A DNA stretch of 64,000 nt from Fictibacillus arsenicus (GTDB lineage: Bacteria; Bacillota; Bacilli; Bacillales; Fictibacillaceae). Positions 7,706-15,720 of the stretch are shown here, piece after piece (position 1 is the first letter of the stretch; the number at the start of each line of letters is the position of its first letter). Both the position numbers and the translations under genes were made by a program. The stretch lies in contig NZ_CP016761.1 in the NCBI RefSeq assembly GCF_001642935.1, positions 2,232,001 to 2,296,000 on the forward strand, given 5' to 3'. The notes beneath the pieces were generated by a model that did not search any database, had not been told where the DNA came from, and worked only from the letters and a program-made list of their open reading frames with translations.

Positions 7706-8971
7706 TTACGAATATTGGATGATCCGCTGCTCCAATCGTTCGATTCTTTTTGCAAACGCCTGTTTTTCCTGTTCTTCTTTCCTCTTAACCAGCCTTTTTT
7801 TACCCTTCCAGATCGTAAAAGCCTGAATAGCAAAATCTAATGCTTTTTCATAATCTTTTTGTGCATGTTCATAGTACTTAGAAAGTTCAATTGCCGGTTC
7901 TTCATCCAGGTTATTTTCTCGGATCAATTCCTGCCAAAAACGAACAGAAATATCTATTTGATTTTGTTTTTTGTATAGAGAAGCGAGTGATTTCTTTGAT
8001 TGATATTGAAGTGTTGTTCCAGTTTCTAGCACTTCACTATAAAAAGCAATAGCTCGATCATGTTCATTTAACGCTTCAAACCAACGTGCAGCTTCAAATG
8101 TTTCTCTTTCCGTTCGAATACCCTTTCCGTGAACGAGGCTGGACATATGAGTATAAAGCGTGATTAAAGAAAGCACATCCCACTCATTATGCCGGAAGAC
8201 TCCCTCCAGTAAAGAAGGATCTCCCTCATTGCAATATTGGAAATAAAGCATAGGAGCCAAGTAGCCAGGGGTATCATGTATTCTGTTGACTCCCAGGATT
8301 TCTTTTTCCACTACTGATAATTTCACAGCTGGCAATGATTCTTTCCAAAGCCTTCTCGCTCCGTGCAAAAGGTCAAAATGGCCAAACTCCGGCAAAGAAG
8401 GAACATAATCACGAATTAATGTATGCCTTGTTCTTACCTGGGGCCAATCAAACGATTTTCCGTTATAGGTCACTAAGTTCCGAAGCTCTTTTACATGATT
8501 TAAAAAGTAATGATACAGTGCCACTTCAGAACCTGGACCAGGGAGGAAAAATTGATTGACAAGTACATGATCCTCTTTTATCTGGCTCATACCGAGCATA
8601 AAGATTGTATTACCTGCCCCGCCGCTCAAACCTGTCGTTTCCGTATCGAAGAAAAGAAGCTGAGACGCATCCAAGTCTTTAGCGTTTAGCGGATGAGCCG
8701 TCTTAATATCCTGCCACCTTATTACAGCGTCCTTAACATCCGAGAACCGGTACCTTCCCCACATATGATCAAGCGGGTATTCTACTTTCCGAATGATGCA
8801 ATAATCATCCTCAAAAAAGTAAGGAGTTGCACCGAACTTCTCCCAATATCCCGCATGATCAATGATTTTGCCTTTTTCCTTTTCAGTTGTCGATTGAGGA
8901 GGAAAGACCTCTGTCGAAACAGAATTGACCATATGCTTTTTTAGTCGTTTCAATTTATTTTGAATCGACAT
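7706..8971 (-). CDS. mrfB: MrfB 3'-5' exonuclease (YprB)
   Basis: DEDD-type nuclease of the RNase H fold that acts with the MrfA helicase in the B. subtilis mitomycin-repair pathway. The first acidic motif is DTETTGLSGG at residues 109-118 and a VTYNGKSFDWP segment carries the second; the C-terminal third looks like TPR-type helices (RAIAFYSEVLETG, FAIQAFTIWKGKKR). Start chosen at ATG 8971 (MSIQNKLKRLKKH) because AAAGGAG is 9 nt upstream; it overlaps the end of mrfA by 17 nt, implying co-translation. 421 residues. Confidence 0.9.
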   Translation of the reverse strand: MSIQNKLKRLKKHMVNSVSTEVFPPQSTTEKEKGKIIDHAGYWEKFGATPYFFEDDYCIIRKVEYPLDHMWGRYRFSDVKDAVIRWQDIKTAHPLNAKDLDASQLLFFDTETTGLSGGAGNTIFMLGMSQIKEDHVLVNQFFLPGPGSEVALYHYFLNHVKELRNLVTYNGKSFDWPQVRTRHTLIRDYVPSLPEFGHFDLLHGARRLWKESLPAVKLSVVEKEILGVNRIHDTPGYLAPMLYFQYCNEGDPSLLEGVFRHNEWDVLSLITLYTHMSSLVHGKGIRTERETFEAARWFEALNEHDRAIAFYSEVLETGTTLQYQSKKSLASLYKKQNQIDISVRFWQELIRENNLDEEPAIELSKYYEHAQKDYEKALDFAIQAFTIWKGKKRLVKRKEEQEKQAFAKRIERLEQRIIQYS

Positions 8972-11237
8972 GATGCGGCACTCCTTTAATTTGAGCAATT
9001 AATTTTACAGCTAATGCTTTACTGTTGCTGCCTTCTTCTAGTGTTCCGGTACAAGATGGACATCCCATTTCGCAAGGACATTTTTCAATCATGGACAGAG
9101 CTTGATCTAAAACGGTGTTCCAAGATCCATATACCTTTTCACTTAAACCGATCCCGCCTGGATAACGGTCATAAATAAAAATAGTAGGCTGCTGGTTATG
9201 AACGGCTTTTACCTGAGGAACAACATGTAAGTCATTTGCATCACACATTACAAAAAGAGGAGCAACGTGACGCAATACATGTGCAATACCCAATAAACCA
9301 GCTTCTAATTTTTCCTCAGAAAGATTTTCATTTTGAAAAGTAAGCCATGTTGCTGATGTATGAAGTTCTTCTTCAGGTAAATGAATTGGACCTGAACCGA
9401 TGTTATCATGTGTTTCAAATTTGATTTTTTTAAAAATCGTCGCTTTTGCGACAACCATGACATCGCCATACGCTTTTGCGTTTTGGTCATTCTTCGTTTC
9501 TTTATCGACCTCTAAAACATTCAGCGAAACGGCAAGGTTAGCATCAGTAAAATAATCGACATCTACTTCACGTACATAAGCCTTCTTTTCCTCATAATCG
9601 AGCTTTTCAACTTGATATTGAGTTCCTTGATGAAGATAAATGGCTTCTTCATGTAAAAGAGTCATAGAACTAAAACGATCCATTTCACCAATAACTTTCA
9701 CATCTGCCACATTTGTTTGATCAATAATAATAACGTTTTCCTGGGACGCTGAACGCAAGCTAATGTTGTGCGCCGGAAACGAATCATTCATCCAGTAAAA
9801 ATGCTTTCCTCTCTTATGAAGCACTTGTTCTTCAACTAAAAATTCAAGCACATCTTCTATTTCCTGATTCCCGAACTTTTCGTTTTCCTGAAAAGGCAGT
9901 TCATAAGCTGCGCATTTTAAGTGATCAACTAATATGATCAAATTGTCGGGATTCATGCGGGCAGATTCAGGTGAACGCTCGAAAAAGTAATCAGGATTCT
10001 GTATGACATATTGATCAAGCGGCGATGAGGATGCAACCATGATGACAACACTCTCATCCTGCCGTCTGCCAGCTCGTCCTGCCTGCTGCCACGCGCTTGC
10101 GATCGAGCCAGGATAACCTGTTAAAATACAAGCATGAAGCTGGCCGATATCTACACCAAGTTCAAGGGCATTTGTTGAAACAACACCCATAATATCTCCG
10201 TTTCGGAGACCTTTTTCAATAGCACGGCGCTGTTTAGGGAGATAGCCACCTCGATATCCTTGTATTGATTTGGTGCCAAATTCTTTTTTTACCAATTCCT
10301 GCAGGTAAGTAAGCAGTATTTCTACTCTTACCCGGCTTCTCGCGAAAACGATTGTCTGAATGTGATTCTCTAAAAAGAGCTTAGCCAAATTACGGGCTTC
10401 AAGTGTAGCATTTCTCCTCACATTGAGCGGCTTATTAACAACTGGTGGATTATAGAATAAAAAATGTTTTCTCCCCGCTGGCGCACCATTATTGTTAATT
10501 AACGTCATAGGATTTCCGGTAAGCTGTTCAGCAAGCTCCTTTGGATTAGCGATTGTTGCTGACGTACAGATAAAAACAGGGTCACTTCCGTAAAACTTAC
10601 AGATTCGTTTTAAACGTCGAATGACATTAGCTACATGACTTCCAAAAACCCCCCGGTATGTATGAAGCTCATCGATAACCACATACTTTAAGTTCTCGAA
10701 TAAGGCTACCCATTTTGTATGATGAGGCAAAACAGCTGCATGAAGCATATCTGGATTCGTCATGACGATGTTCCCAGCTTTCCTCACGACTTGACGAATA
10801 TTAGCAGGAGTATCTCCGTCATACGTATAGCTTTTAATATCTAATTCCATCTCATCAATCAGTTCATTGATTTCTGCCTTCTGATCTTGAGCAAGTGCTT
10901 TTGTCGGAAAAAGATATAGAGCTCTTGCTTCTGGATTGTTTGCGACCTCTTGTAATACAGGTAGATTATAACAAAGCGTTTTACCAGAGGCCGTTGGTGT
11001 AACTGCGACAAAGCTTTCTTGCCGGAGTGCTGTCTCATACCCTGACAGCTGATGTATATACAATGAAGAAATCCCTCTTTTTTTAAGAGCTGATTGAATA
11101 TTTGGATGTAAAGTTTCCGGAATTGGGACATATACCGCTTCCCGTGGTTCTATCGTCTTCCAATGCACAATTTGTTTGGATATGTCAGGCTCACGCAAAA
11201 CATCCATAACTTGTTGAATGGATTTTTTTCGAAACAT
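8955..11237 (-). CDS. mrfA: MrfA DEAD/DEAH-box helicase (YprA)
   Basis: 3'-5' DNA helicase of superfamily 2, in B. subtilis required with MrfB for excision of mitomycin C lesions. Start at ATG 11237 (MFRKKSIQQVMDVL) after GAGGTGAG; 760 residues. Motif I PTASGKT at 81-87, DELH motif II near 190, TSATIANP motif III, and helicase C with QQAGRAGRR. The C-terminal cysteine cluster CPCEMGCPSC (a metal-binding feature of the family) and the MZB-like domain before it are intact. Overlaps mrfB by 17 nt. Confidence 0.93.
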   Translation of the reverse strand: MFRKKSIQQVMDVLREPDISKQIVHWKTIEPREAVYVPIPETLHPNIQSALKKRGISSLYIHQLSGYETALRQESFVAVTPTASGKTLCYNLPVLQEVANNPEARALYLFPTKALAQDQKAEINELIDEMELDIKSYTYDGDTPANIRQVVRKAGNIVMTNPDMLHAAVLPHHTKWVALFENLKYVVIDELHTYRGVFGSHVANVIRRLKRICKFYGSDPVFICTSATIANPKELAEQLTGNPMTLINNNGAPAGRKHFLFYNPPVVNKPLNVRRNATLEARNLAKLFLENHIQTIVFARSRVRVEILLTYLQELVKKEFGTKSIQGYRGGYLPKQRRAIEKGLRNGDIMGVVSTNALELGVDIGQLHACILTGYPGSIASAWQQAGRAGRRQDESVVIMVASSSPLDQYVIQNPDYFFERSPESARMNPDNLIILVDHLKCAAYELPFQENEKFGNQEIEDVLEFLVEEQVLHKRGKHFYWMNDSFPAHNISLRSASQENVIIIDQTNVADVKVIGEMDRFSSMTLLHEEAIYLHQGTQYQVEKLDYEEKKAYVREVDVDYFTDANLAVSLNVLEVDKETKNDQNAKAYGDVMVVAKATIFKKIKFETHDNIGSGPIHLPEEELHTSATWLTFQNENLSEEKLEAGLLGIAHVLRHVAPLFVMCDANDLHVVPQVKAVHNQQPTIFIYDRYPGGIGLSEKVYGSWNTVLDQALSMIEKCPCEMGCPSCTGTLEEGSNSKALAVKLIAQIKGVPHHVDSK

Positions 11238-11281
11238 GGTTCTCACCTCACTTTCTATTTTAACGAATATTTGTTCGTAAT

Positions 11282-11325
11282 GAAACAAGGACTTAACCAG
11301 ATTGTCTGAGTCCTGTCTTGTTTTT
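11282..11325 (+). terminator. Possible plus-strand terminator in mrfA/VOC gap
   Basis: Stem built from ACAAGGACT and AGTCCTGTCTTGT followed by TTTTTT on the plus strand. No plus-strand gene precedes it, so it may only stop antisense transcription out of mrfA or end an unseen short RNA. Confidence 0.35.
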
Positions 11326-11429
11326 TCCTTTTTAAAATTGCATTAAAATTGACTTATGGAAATATTGTACTTTTCAATGATAGAATATAATTGACTAGAC
11401 GAATAAAAATGTAAATGGGAGTGAAAAAA

Positions 11430-11855
11430 ATGTCAGTAGATGTTTACCTTAATTTCAATGGAAATTGCCGTGAAGCTGTAGAATTTTACGCAGAAGTATT
11501 TAAGACAGAAAAACCTCAGATTATGACGTTTGGTGAAGCACCGCCAAACCCAAATTACGAACTTCCGGAAGAGGCTAAAGATTTAGTTATGCACACCCGT
11601 TTAAATATTGATGGCAGCAATGTAATGTTTTCTGATACATTTCCAGGCATGCCGTTTGTAGAAGGAAACAACGTAACTCTTGCCATTGTTAATAAAGACA
11701 TCGAGCAAATAAAATCGATATACGAAGGCTTAAAAGAAGATGGAAATGTTGTGATGGAACTACAAGAGACGTTCTGGAGCAAACTTTATGGACAAGTTAC
11801 AGATAAGTTCGGCATTCATTGGCAATTAAATTATGATAATGGGGAAAGTTTCTAA
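11430..11855 (+). CDS. VOC-superfamily protein, PhnB/glyoxalase-like
   Basis: Small betaalphabetabetabeta-fold protein of the vicinal oxygen chelate superfamily, PhnB-like subgroup. Start at ATG 11430 (MSVDVYLNFNGNCREAV) with GGGAGTG 7 nt upstream. 141 residues. The family signature is the N-terminal YLNFNGNCREAVEFYAEVF and the closing FGIHWQLNYD. These proteins are annotated as glyoxalase, bleomycin-resistance or demethylubiquinone methyltransferase relatives; the substrate cannot be inferred. Monocistronic, opposite in strand to mrfA, and the first gene of the accessory block. Confidence 0.85.
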   Translation: MSVDVYLNFNGNCREAVEFYAEVFKTEKPQIMTFGEAPPNPNYELPEEAKDLVMHTRLNIDGSNVMFSDTFPGMPFVEGNNVTLAIVNKDIEQIKSIYEGLKEDGNVVMELQETFWSKLYGQVTDKFGIHWQLNYDNGESF

Positions 11856-11884
11856 GAGCATTTGTAACTCTTATTATTAAGGGG

Positions 11885-11931
11885 GGACGACTCAAAAGTA
11901 TAAAAACTTTTGGGGGTCATGACTCTTTTTA
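11885..11931 (+). terminator. Probable terminator of VOC gene
   Basis: CAAAAGT / ACTTTTG stem extended by G-U pairs, with TTTTTATTA a few bases downstream of the stem. The gap between stem and T-run makes it less than ideal. Confidence 0.5.
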
Positions 11932-11933
11932 TT

Positions 11934-12216
11934 AGGCTGTTTTCGCATTGTTGCTCTTGAAAGTGGTTGATTTCCATTTCAGATGCTCGCTTTCCGCGGG
12001 GCGTGCGGTGAGCCACCTTGTCGCTTTGCGCCTGTTGTGTCTCACCTTCAAGGAAGTTTGTGTGCTCCTGCGTCTACAAGTTAAGCCTGACGAAGCGTGT
12101 TCCTCGTCGCATGCCTTGCAAGAAGTATATTCAGGTAGTTGGCACGCAGGAGTCTCTCATCTTACCCTCTAATCAACTGTCAATGAAGAGGATTTACAAA
12201 ATGACCTGAAAGCAAC
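11934..12216 (+). repeat. Dispersed GC-rich Bacillaceae repeat, copy 1
   Basis: Starts GGCTGTTTTCGCATTGTTGC, continues through TTGAAAGTGGTTGATTTCC and GCTCGCTTTCCGCGGGGCG, and ends around CTAATCAACTG...GAAAGCAAC, so the outer parts are inverted (GTTGATT/AATCAAC, GTTGC/GCAAC). Three other copies occur at 23497-23655, 38731-38818 and 49780-49966. The 437-nt gap 11856-12292 holds only this element and flanking terminators; short ORFs inside it are not credible genes. Confidence 0.85.
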
Positions 12217-12236
12217 TCGATGAGATAGCTGTAAAA

Positions 12237-12290
12237 ATAAAAAATTGGGGCTGCCAAAAGATAGTTTATCTTACTTTTGTGACAGCTCCT
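12237..12290 (-). terminator. Rho-independent terminator of the ABC operon
   Basis: Long imperfect stem GGAGCTGTCACAAAAGT / GGCAGCCCC region followed by AATTTTTT on the minus strand, starting right after the permease stop codon. Confidence 0.85.
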
Positions 12291-12292
12291 TT

Positions 12293-13081
12293 TTAATCAT
12301 AATCTTGAATCAATTGGCTTCTATCGTTGAAAAACTGTTTATATCCTAAATGCAAAAATAGAATTACTGAGAGTGAAACGCTTCCTACGATACCTAATAT
12401 GACAGCTATTTGGTATTCTATCGCAACGATAGGTGAGGTCCCTGATAAAATCTGACCTGTCATCAAGCCCGGCAAAAAAACAATCCCCATACCAACCATA
12501 GAATTTATAGTGGGAATCATAGCTGCATCAAAAGCTTGATTTGTAACCTTTTTTGAAGCCACTTTTGGTGTTGCTCCCAGCATTAAAGCTCCTTCAACTT
12601 CCTCCCGATGTGATTTCATACCCGTAATCAGGTTATTCACACCTAATGTGATGCCTGTCATTGAATTCCCAATAATCATTCCAGCGATCGGTATAAAATA
12701 ACGTGGTTCATACCATGGAGATACGTTTATTACGATAAAAATAAAATAAAATAGACTAAAAAATATACCTAGCGTCATAGACAGCGCAATTATTTTTTTC
12801 ATCTTAAGATTAATCCTTGTGTTCGATCGCTTATATACATTGTATATAGCAAATACTTGCATAATGCAAATGGATAATAGGGTTAATAGAGGGTGCGTAT
12901 TCTCAAAAAGGTATACTAATATATAGCCCGCTAAAATAAGCTGAATTGTCATCCGGACAGTCGCTAACAATATTTCTTTTTCTCTTGGAATTCTTTTAAT
13001 CTTAACAATCAATATCAAAATCAAAACAAAAACGTATGCTGCAAGGAGCTGCCAAAACGAAAAATCAATGATTTCCTTCAT
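12293..13081 (-). CDS. ABC transporter permease, FetB/YbbM (UPF0014) family
   Basis: Polytopic membrane protein of 262 residues with about seven hydrophobic segments, starting MKEIIDFSFWQLLAAYVFV. Family markers are VRMTIQLILAGYIL, the amphipathic coupling region REEVEGALMLGATPKVA and PTINSMVGMGIVFLPGLMTGQILSG. The E. coli relative FetAB is an iron exporter; B. subtilis YjkA is similar. Start overlaps the ATPase gene by 17 nt with GGGAGAAG upstream, so the pair is translated together. Substrate is inferred from the family only. Confidence 0.88.
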   Translation of the reverse strand: MKEIIDFSFWQLLAAYVFVLILILIVKIKRIPREKEILLATVRMTIQLILAGYILVYLFENTHPLLTLLSICIMQVFAIYNVYKRSNTRINLKMKKIIALSMTLGIFFSLFYFIFIVINVSPWYEPRYFIPIAGMIIGNSMTGITLGVNNLITGMKSHREEVEGALMLGATPKVASKKVTNQAFDAAMIPTINSMVGMGIVFLPGLMTGQILSGTSPIVAIEYQIAVILGIVGSVSLSVILFLHLGYKQFFNDRSQLIQDYD

Positions 13082-13718
13082 TAGTTGTCTTCTCCCTTTT
13101 CAAACTGAATTCCATAAGATCTATCGTATAATCTGCAACTTGTGCTGCCAATTCTTTATTATGAGTAACAAAAATGAGTGAAAGATTTTTGTCTTTTACA
13201 TACTCCAATATTTTTTGTACCACAACCTCTGCCGTTTCCTCATCCAATGCAGAAGTAGGTTCATCGAGCAATAACACCTCTGGATTCATAAGGATTGCCC
13301 TCGCTATAGCTAATCGCTGTTTTTCTCCTCCAGAAAGATTTATTGCATTTTCATTTAGATCCTTAATTAATTTAAACTCTTCCAGGATGCTATTCATTTC
13401 ATCTATACTTGGATGCTCTTTTTCTGAGAATGTTGAACCTATCGCTAAATTGTCTTTAATAGTCCCTTCAAATATTACGGGGGTTTGTGGTACCATAACT
13501 GATTTCCTCCTTAATTGAATAGGATCTAAATCAGAAATTGATTGTTTTTTGTAAGCTATCTGTCCTTCATCTGGGGTAATCATGTTATTTAATACTTTCA
13601 GCAAGGTGGATTTCCCGCTGCCGCTGTGACCTAGAATACAAGTTATAGACTGTTCGGGAATAGTAAGATTGTCAATTTTTATCAGTTCGTTTATTTTAAT
13701 ATTTGTTAATTTGTACAA
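13065..13718 (-). CDS. ABC transporter ATP-binding protein, FetA/YjkB type
   Basis: ATPase partner of the UPF0014 permease downstream. I place the start at TTG 13718 (encoding MYKLTNIKINELIKID) because GGAGAG lies 6 nt before it; the open frame runs 27 codons further upstream into the glycosylase gene without any ribosome site. 217 residues. Walker A GHSGSGKST, Q-loop PQTP, signature LSGGEKQRLA, Walker B LLLDEPTSALD and the H-loop VTHN are all present, so it should be active. Two-gene operon, possible metal exporter. Confidence 0.88.
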   Translation of the reverse strand: MYKLTNIKINELIKIDNLTIPEQSITCILGHSGSGKSTLLKVLNNMITPDEGQIAYKKQSISDLDPIQLRRKSVMVPQTPVIFEGTIKDNLAIGSTFSEKEHPSIDEMNSILEEFKLIKDLNENAINLSGGEKQRLAIARAILMNPEVLLLDEPTSALDEETAEVVVQKILEYVKDKNLSLIFVTHNKELAAQVADYTIDLMEFSLKREKTTNEGNH

Positions 13719-13786
13719 ACGAAACTCTCCTAATCGTGTATAAAGAATCAATCTTTTACTTTCCCTCATAAAAGCAATACATAACA

Positions 13787-14590
13787 TTATCTTTGGCATT
13801 TAGGACAATAGAATGACTTAATTGCCGAACTTTCTACCCTTTCAATTTCAGTTCCGCATCGGAAGCAATTTTGCCCTTCCCTTTCGTAAACAAGGCGATT
13901 ATCATTATACCCTCCTGTTTTCTTATCACCTTCGTACATCGGGTTGTCCATATAGCCCCCCAGCTCAATTGCCTTTGTTAATACTGGTTTGATTGCACCA
14001 TACAATGATTTTGTTTGTTCCTCTGATAGGTCATTTGCTTTTTCAAAGGGATTAAGGTTTGCTTCATAACAAATCTCATCTGAATAGCAGTTACCGATAC
14101 CTGCAATAAATTTTTGATTTACTAGTAATGGCTTTAGTGCTCCTTTTTTCTTGCTGATCATCTTTTCAAAATCTTCTGCACTTAAATCAAATGGTTCAGG
14201 TCCAAGATCAGCAAGTGTCTCTCCTAATTCCTCGTTCGATAAAAGATGAAGATACCCCAGCCTCAATCCAATGAAATAAAGCTTAAGATCACCAAAGGAT
14301 AAAATCACTTGTTTTGTCCGGTCAGGCGCATTGCTTACATTCCCTAAAAACATCCATCCTCCAAGCATTAAGTGCAACAAAAGGTTCTGTCCTGAGCTCA
14401 ACTCAAAAATAAGATGCTTTGCTCTTCTATTGATTCGGGTTATCGTCTTCCCTTGAACGTGGGAAGTGAAATCTTTTACATGCTTATTAATTGATTTATC
14501 TCTATTAATCTCCACGTCAGTAATGGTTTTATTAATAATGTTGTGACTTAACAGTATTCGATATGTTTCCATCTCTGGCAGTTCTGGCAT
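13787..14590 (-). CDS. Fpg/Nei family DNA glycosylase
   Basis: Base-excision DNA glycosylase/AP lyase of the formamidopyrimidine-DNA glycosylase family. The N-terminal catalytic proline and glutamate are in MPELPEMETYRI; the helix-two-turn-helix region includes GIGNCYSDEICYEANLNP; the C-terminal zinc finger CFRCGTEIERV...FYCPKCQR is complete. 267 residues. It is probably a second family member rather than the housekeeping mutM, which in Bacillus sits by polA; this one stands by the FetAB-like pair. Start ATG follows AAGGAGCTACTAATT. Confidence 0.85.
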   Translation of the reverse strand: MPELPEMETYRILLSHNIINKTITDVEINRDKSINKHVKDFTSHVQGKTITRINRRAKHLIFELSSGQNLLLHLMLGGWMFLGNVSNAPDRTKQVILSFGDLKLYFIGLRLGYLHLLSNEELGETLADLGPEPFDLSAEDFEKMISKKKGALKPLLVNQKFIAGIGNCYSDEICYEANLNPFEKANDLSEEQTKSLYGAIKPVLTKAIELGGYMDNPMYEGDKKTGGYNDNRLVYEREGQNCFRCGTEIERVESSAIKSFYCPKCQR

Positions 14591-14650
14591 AATTAGTAGC
14601 TCCTTAAGGTTCCTTTCCTTATTATTTAGCCTGGTTATATTTTTATGTAC

Positions 14651-14682
14651 AAAAAAAGGACAGCCGCGTTAGCCATCCTTTT
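14651..14682 (-). terminator. Rho-independent terminator of kynA
   Basis: AGGATGGCT / GGCTGTCCT stem (with G-U pairs), short loop, then TTTTTTT on the minus strand, directly after the kynA stop. Confidence 0.88.
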
Positions 14683-14687
14683 ATACC

Positions 14688-15536
14688 TTATATGCTTGTT
14701 CTTAAATCCCAAAGCTCAGGGAAGAAACGCTGATCTAATACTTTTTTCAAGTAGTTTACACCAGATGATCCGCCTGTTCCTACTTTAAATCCGATAATTC
14801 GCTCAACTGTTTTCATATGACGGAATCGCCACTGCTGAAGCCAGTCTTCAATGTCTACTAGCTTCTCTGCAAGCTCATATAGATCCCAATACTTTTCAAC
14901 ATTTTTATAGACTTCAAGCCAAGCTGCTTCAACGGAATTATTGTACTCATAACGTTTCGTTACATCACGGTTTAACATTTCTTTATCAATATAGAGTCCT
15001 GCTTTAGCAAGCGCATGAATTGATACATCATAAAGACTAGGTGTATGAAGAGCAGCTGTCAGCTGTTCATGCAGATCTGCATCTTTTTTATAGATTTCTA
15101 AAATATGAGGCGTTTTATAACCAAGAGCAAATTCAATCATGCGATATTGATAAGATTGGAAACCAGATGCTTGTCCAAGTTTGTCGCGGAACTCCATATA
15201 TTCTGCTGGAGTAAGTGTTGAAAGAACATCCCACGATTCAATGATCTGAGACTGAATCTTTGATACGCGAGCAAGCATCTTAAATGCTGAATGCAGATTA
15301 CCGTTTTCTATTGATGAAATAGCTGATCTTGTTTCATGTAAGATTAATTTCATCCAAAGTTCACTTACCTGGTGAATGATAATAAACAGCATCTCGTCAT
15401 GGTGCCCAGAAAGCCTTTTTTGACTTGATAAGATTTGATCAAGCTGAAGATATTCTCCATAAGTCATCTGATTAATAAAGTCAGTATAAATCCCTTTTTC
15501 AGTTTCTTTACTGTCCAATTTTTTCTGTTCTGTCAT
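14688..15536 (-). CDS. kynA: Tryptophan 2,3-dioxygenase
   Basis: Haem enzyme that opens tryptophan to N-formylkynurenine, first step of the kynurenine pathway. Start at ATG 15536 ([14 protein letters not shown]) after GGGGAGTGG; 282 residues. Visible family segments are [14 protein letters not shown], the distal [17 protein letters not shown] with the catalytic His, [13 protein letters not shown] and the haem-ligand region [14 protein letters not shown] followed by [13 protein letters not shown]. Unlike B. cereus, kynB and kynU are not adjacent; the divergent neighbour is an alpha-oxoamine synthase. A perfect cre box overlaps its promoter. Confidence 0.95.
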   Translation of the reverse strand: MTEQKKLDSKETEKGIYTDFINQMTYGEYLQLDQILSSQKRLSGHHDEMLFIIIHQVSELWMKLILHETRSAISSIENGNLHSAFKMLARVSKIQSQIIESWDVLSTLTPAEYMEFRDKLGQASGFQSYQYRMIEFALGYKTPHILEIYKKDADLHEQLTAALHTPSLYDVSIHALAKAGLYIDKEMLNRDVTKRYEYNNSVEAAWLEVYKNVEKYWDLYELAEKLVDIEDWLQQWRFRHMKTVERIIGFKVGTGGSSGVNYLKKVLDQRFFPELWDLRTSI

Positions 15537-15567
15537 TTGATCCACTCCCCATAGGACATAAAAACTT

Positions 15568-15586
15568 TGTTAACGCTTTCATTATA
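15568..15586 (-). promoter_or_regulatory. kynA promoter -10 with CcpA cre site
   Basis: On the minus strand a TATAAT -10 (15581-15586) runs directly into TGAAAGCGTTAACA (15568-15581), a full match to the cre consensus TGWNANCGNTNWCA. A site at +1 normally gives catabolite repression. The -35 is not obvious. Confidence 0.75.
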
Positions 15587-15666
15587 CATGAAATTTTGAA
15601 TTTCTTTTAGCATTTCTTAAAAATGACAAACCTCAAAAATTTTTAAATCGAACTTTGAAGGTAATT

Positions 15667-15678
15667 GTAAAATTTTAC
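15667..15678. promoter_or_regulatory. 12-bp palindrome upstream of oxoamine synthase
   Basis: GTAAAATTTTAC is a perfect palindrome 43 nt before the start codon of the synthase and between it and kynA. It could be an operator; AT-rich palindromes also arise by chance. Confidence 0.35.
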
Positions 15679-15720
15679 CGAAATAGACAAACATTCAAAT
15701 AATCGTATAGGAGGTTTCAT

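Noticed and set aside
11948-12209. Two overlapping Cys/Leu-rich ORFs (74 and 63 codons) on the plus strand
   Set aside because: They lie wholly within the dispersed repeat, lack ribosome sites and have no protein-like composition.
11934-12216. T-box or other known riboswitch because of GC-rich blocks
   Set aside because: Same core recurs in unrelated contexts and both orientations; no T-box sequence or specifier.
13719-13799. N-terminal extension of the ABC ATPase into the glycosylase gene
   Set aside because: No ribosome site; GGAGAG precedes the TTG at 13718, which also gives the normal family length.
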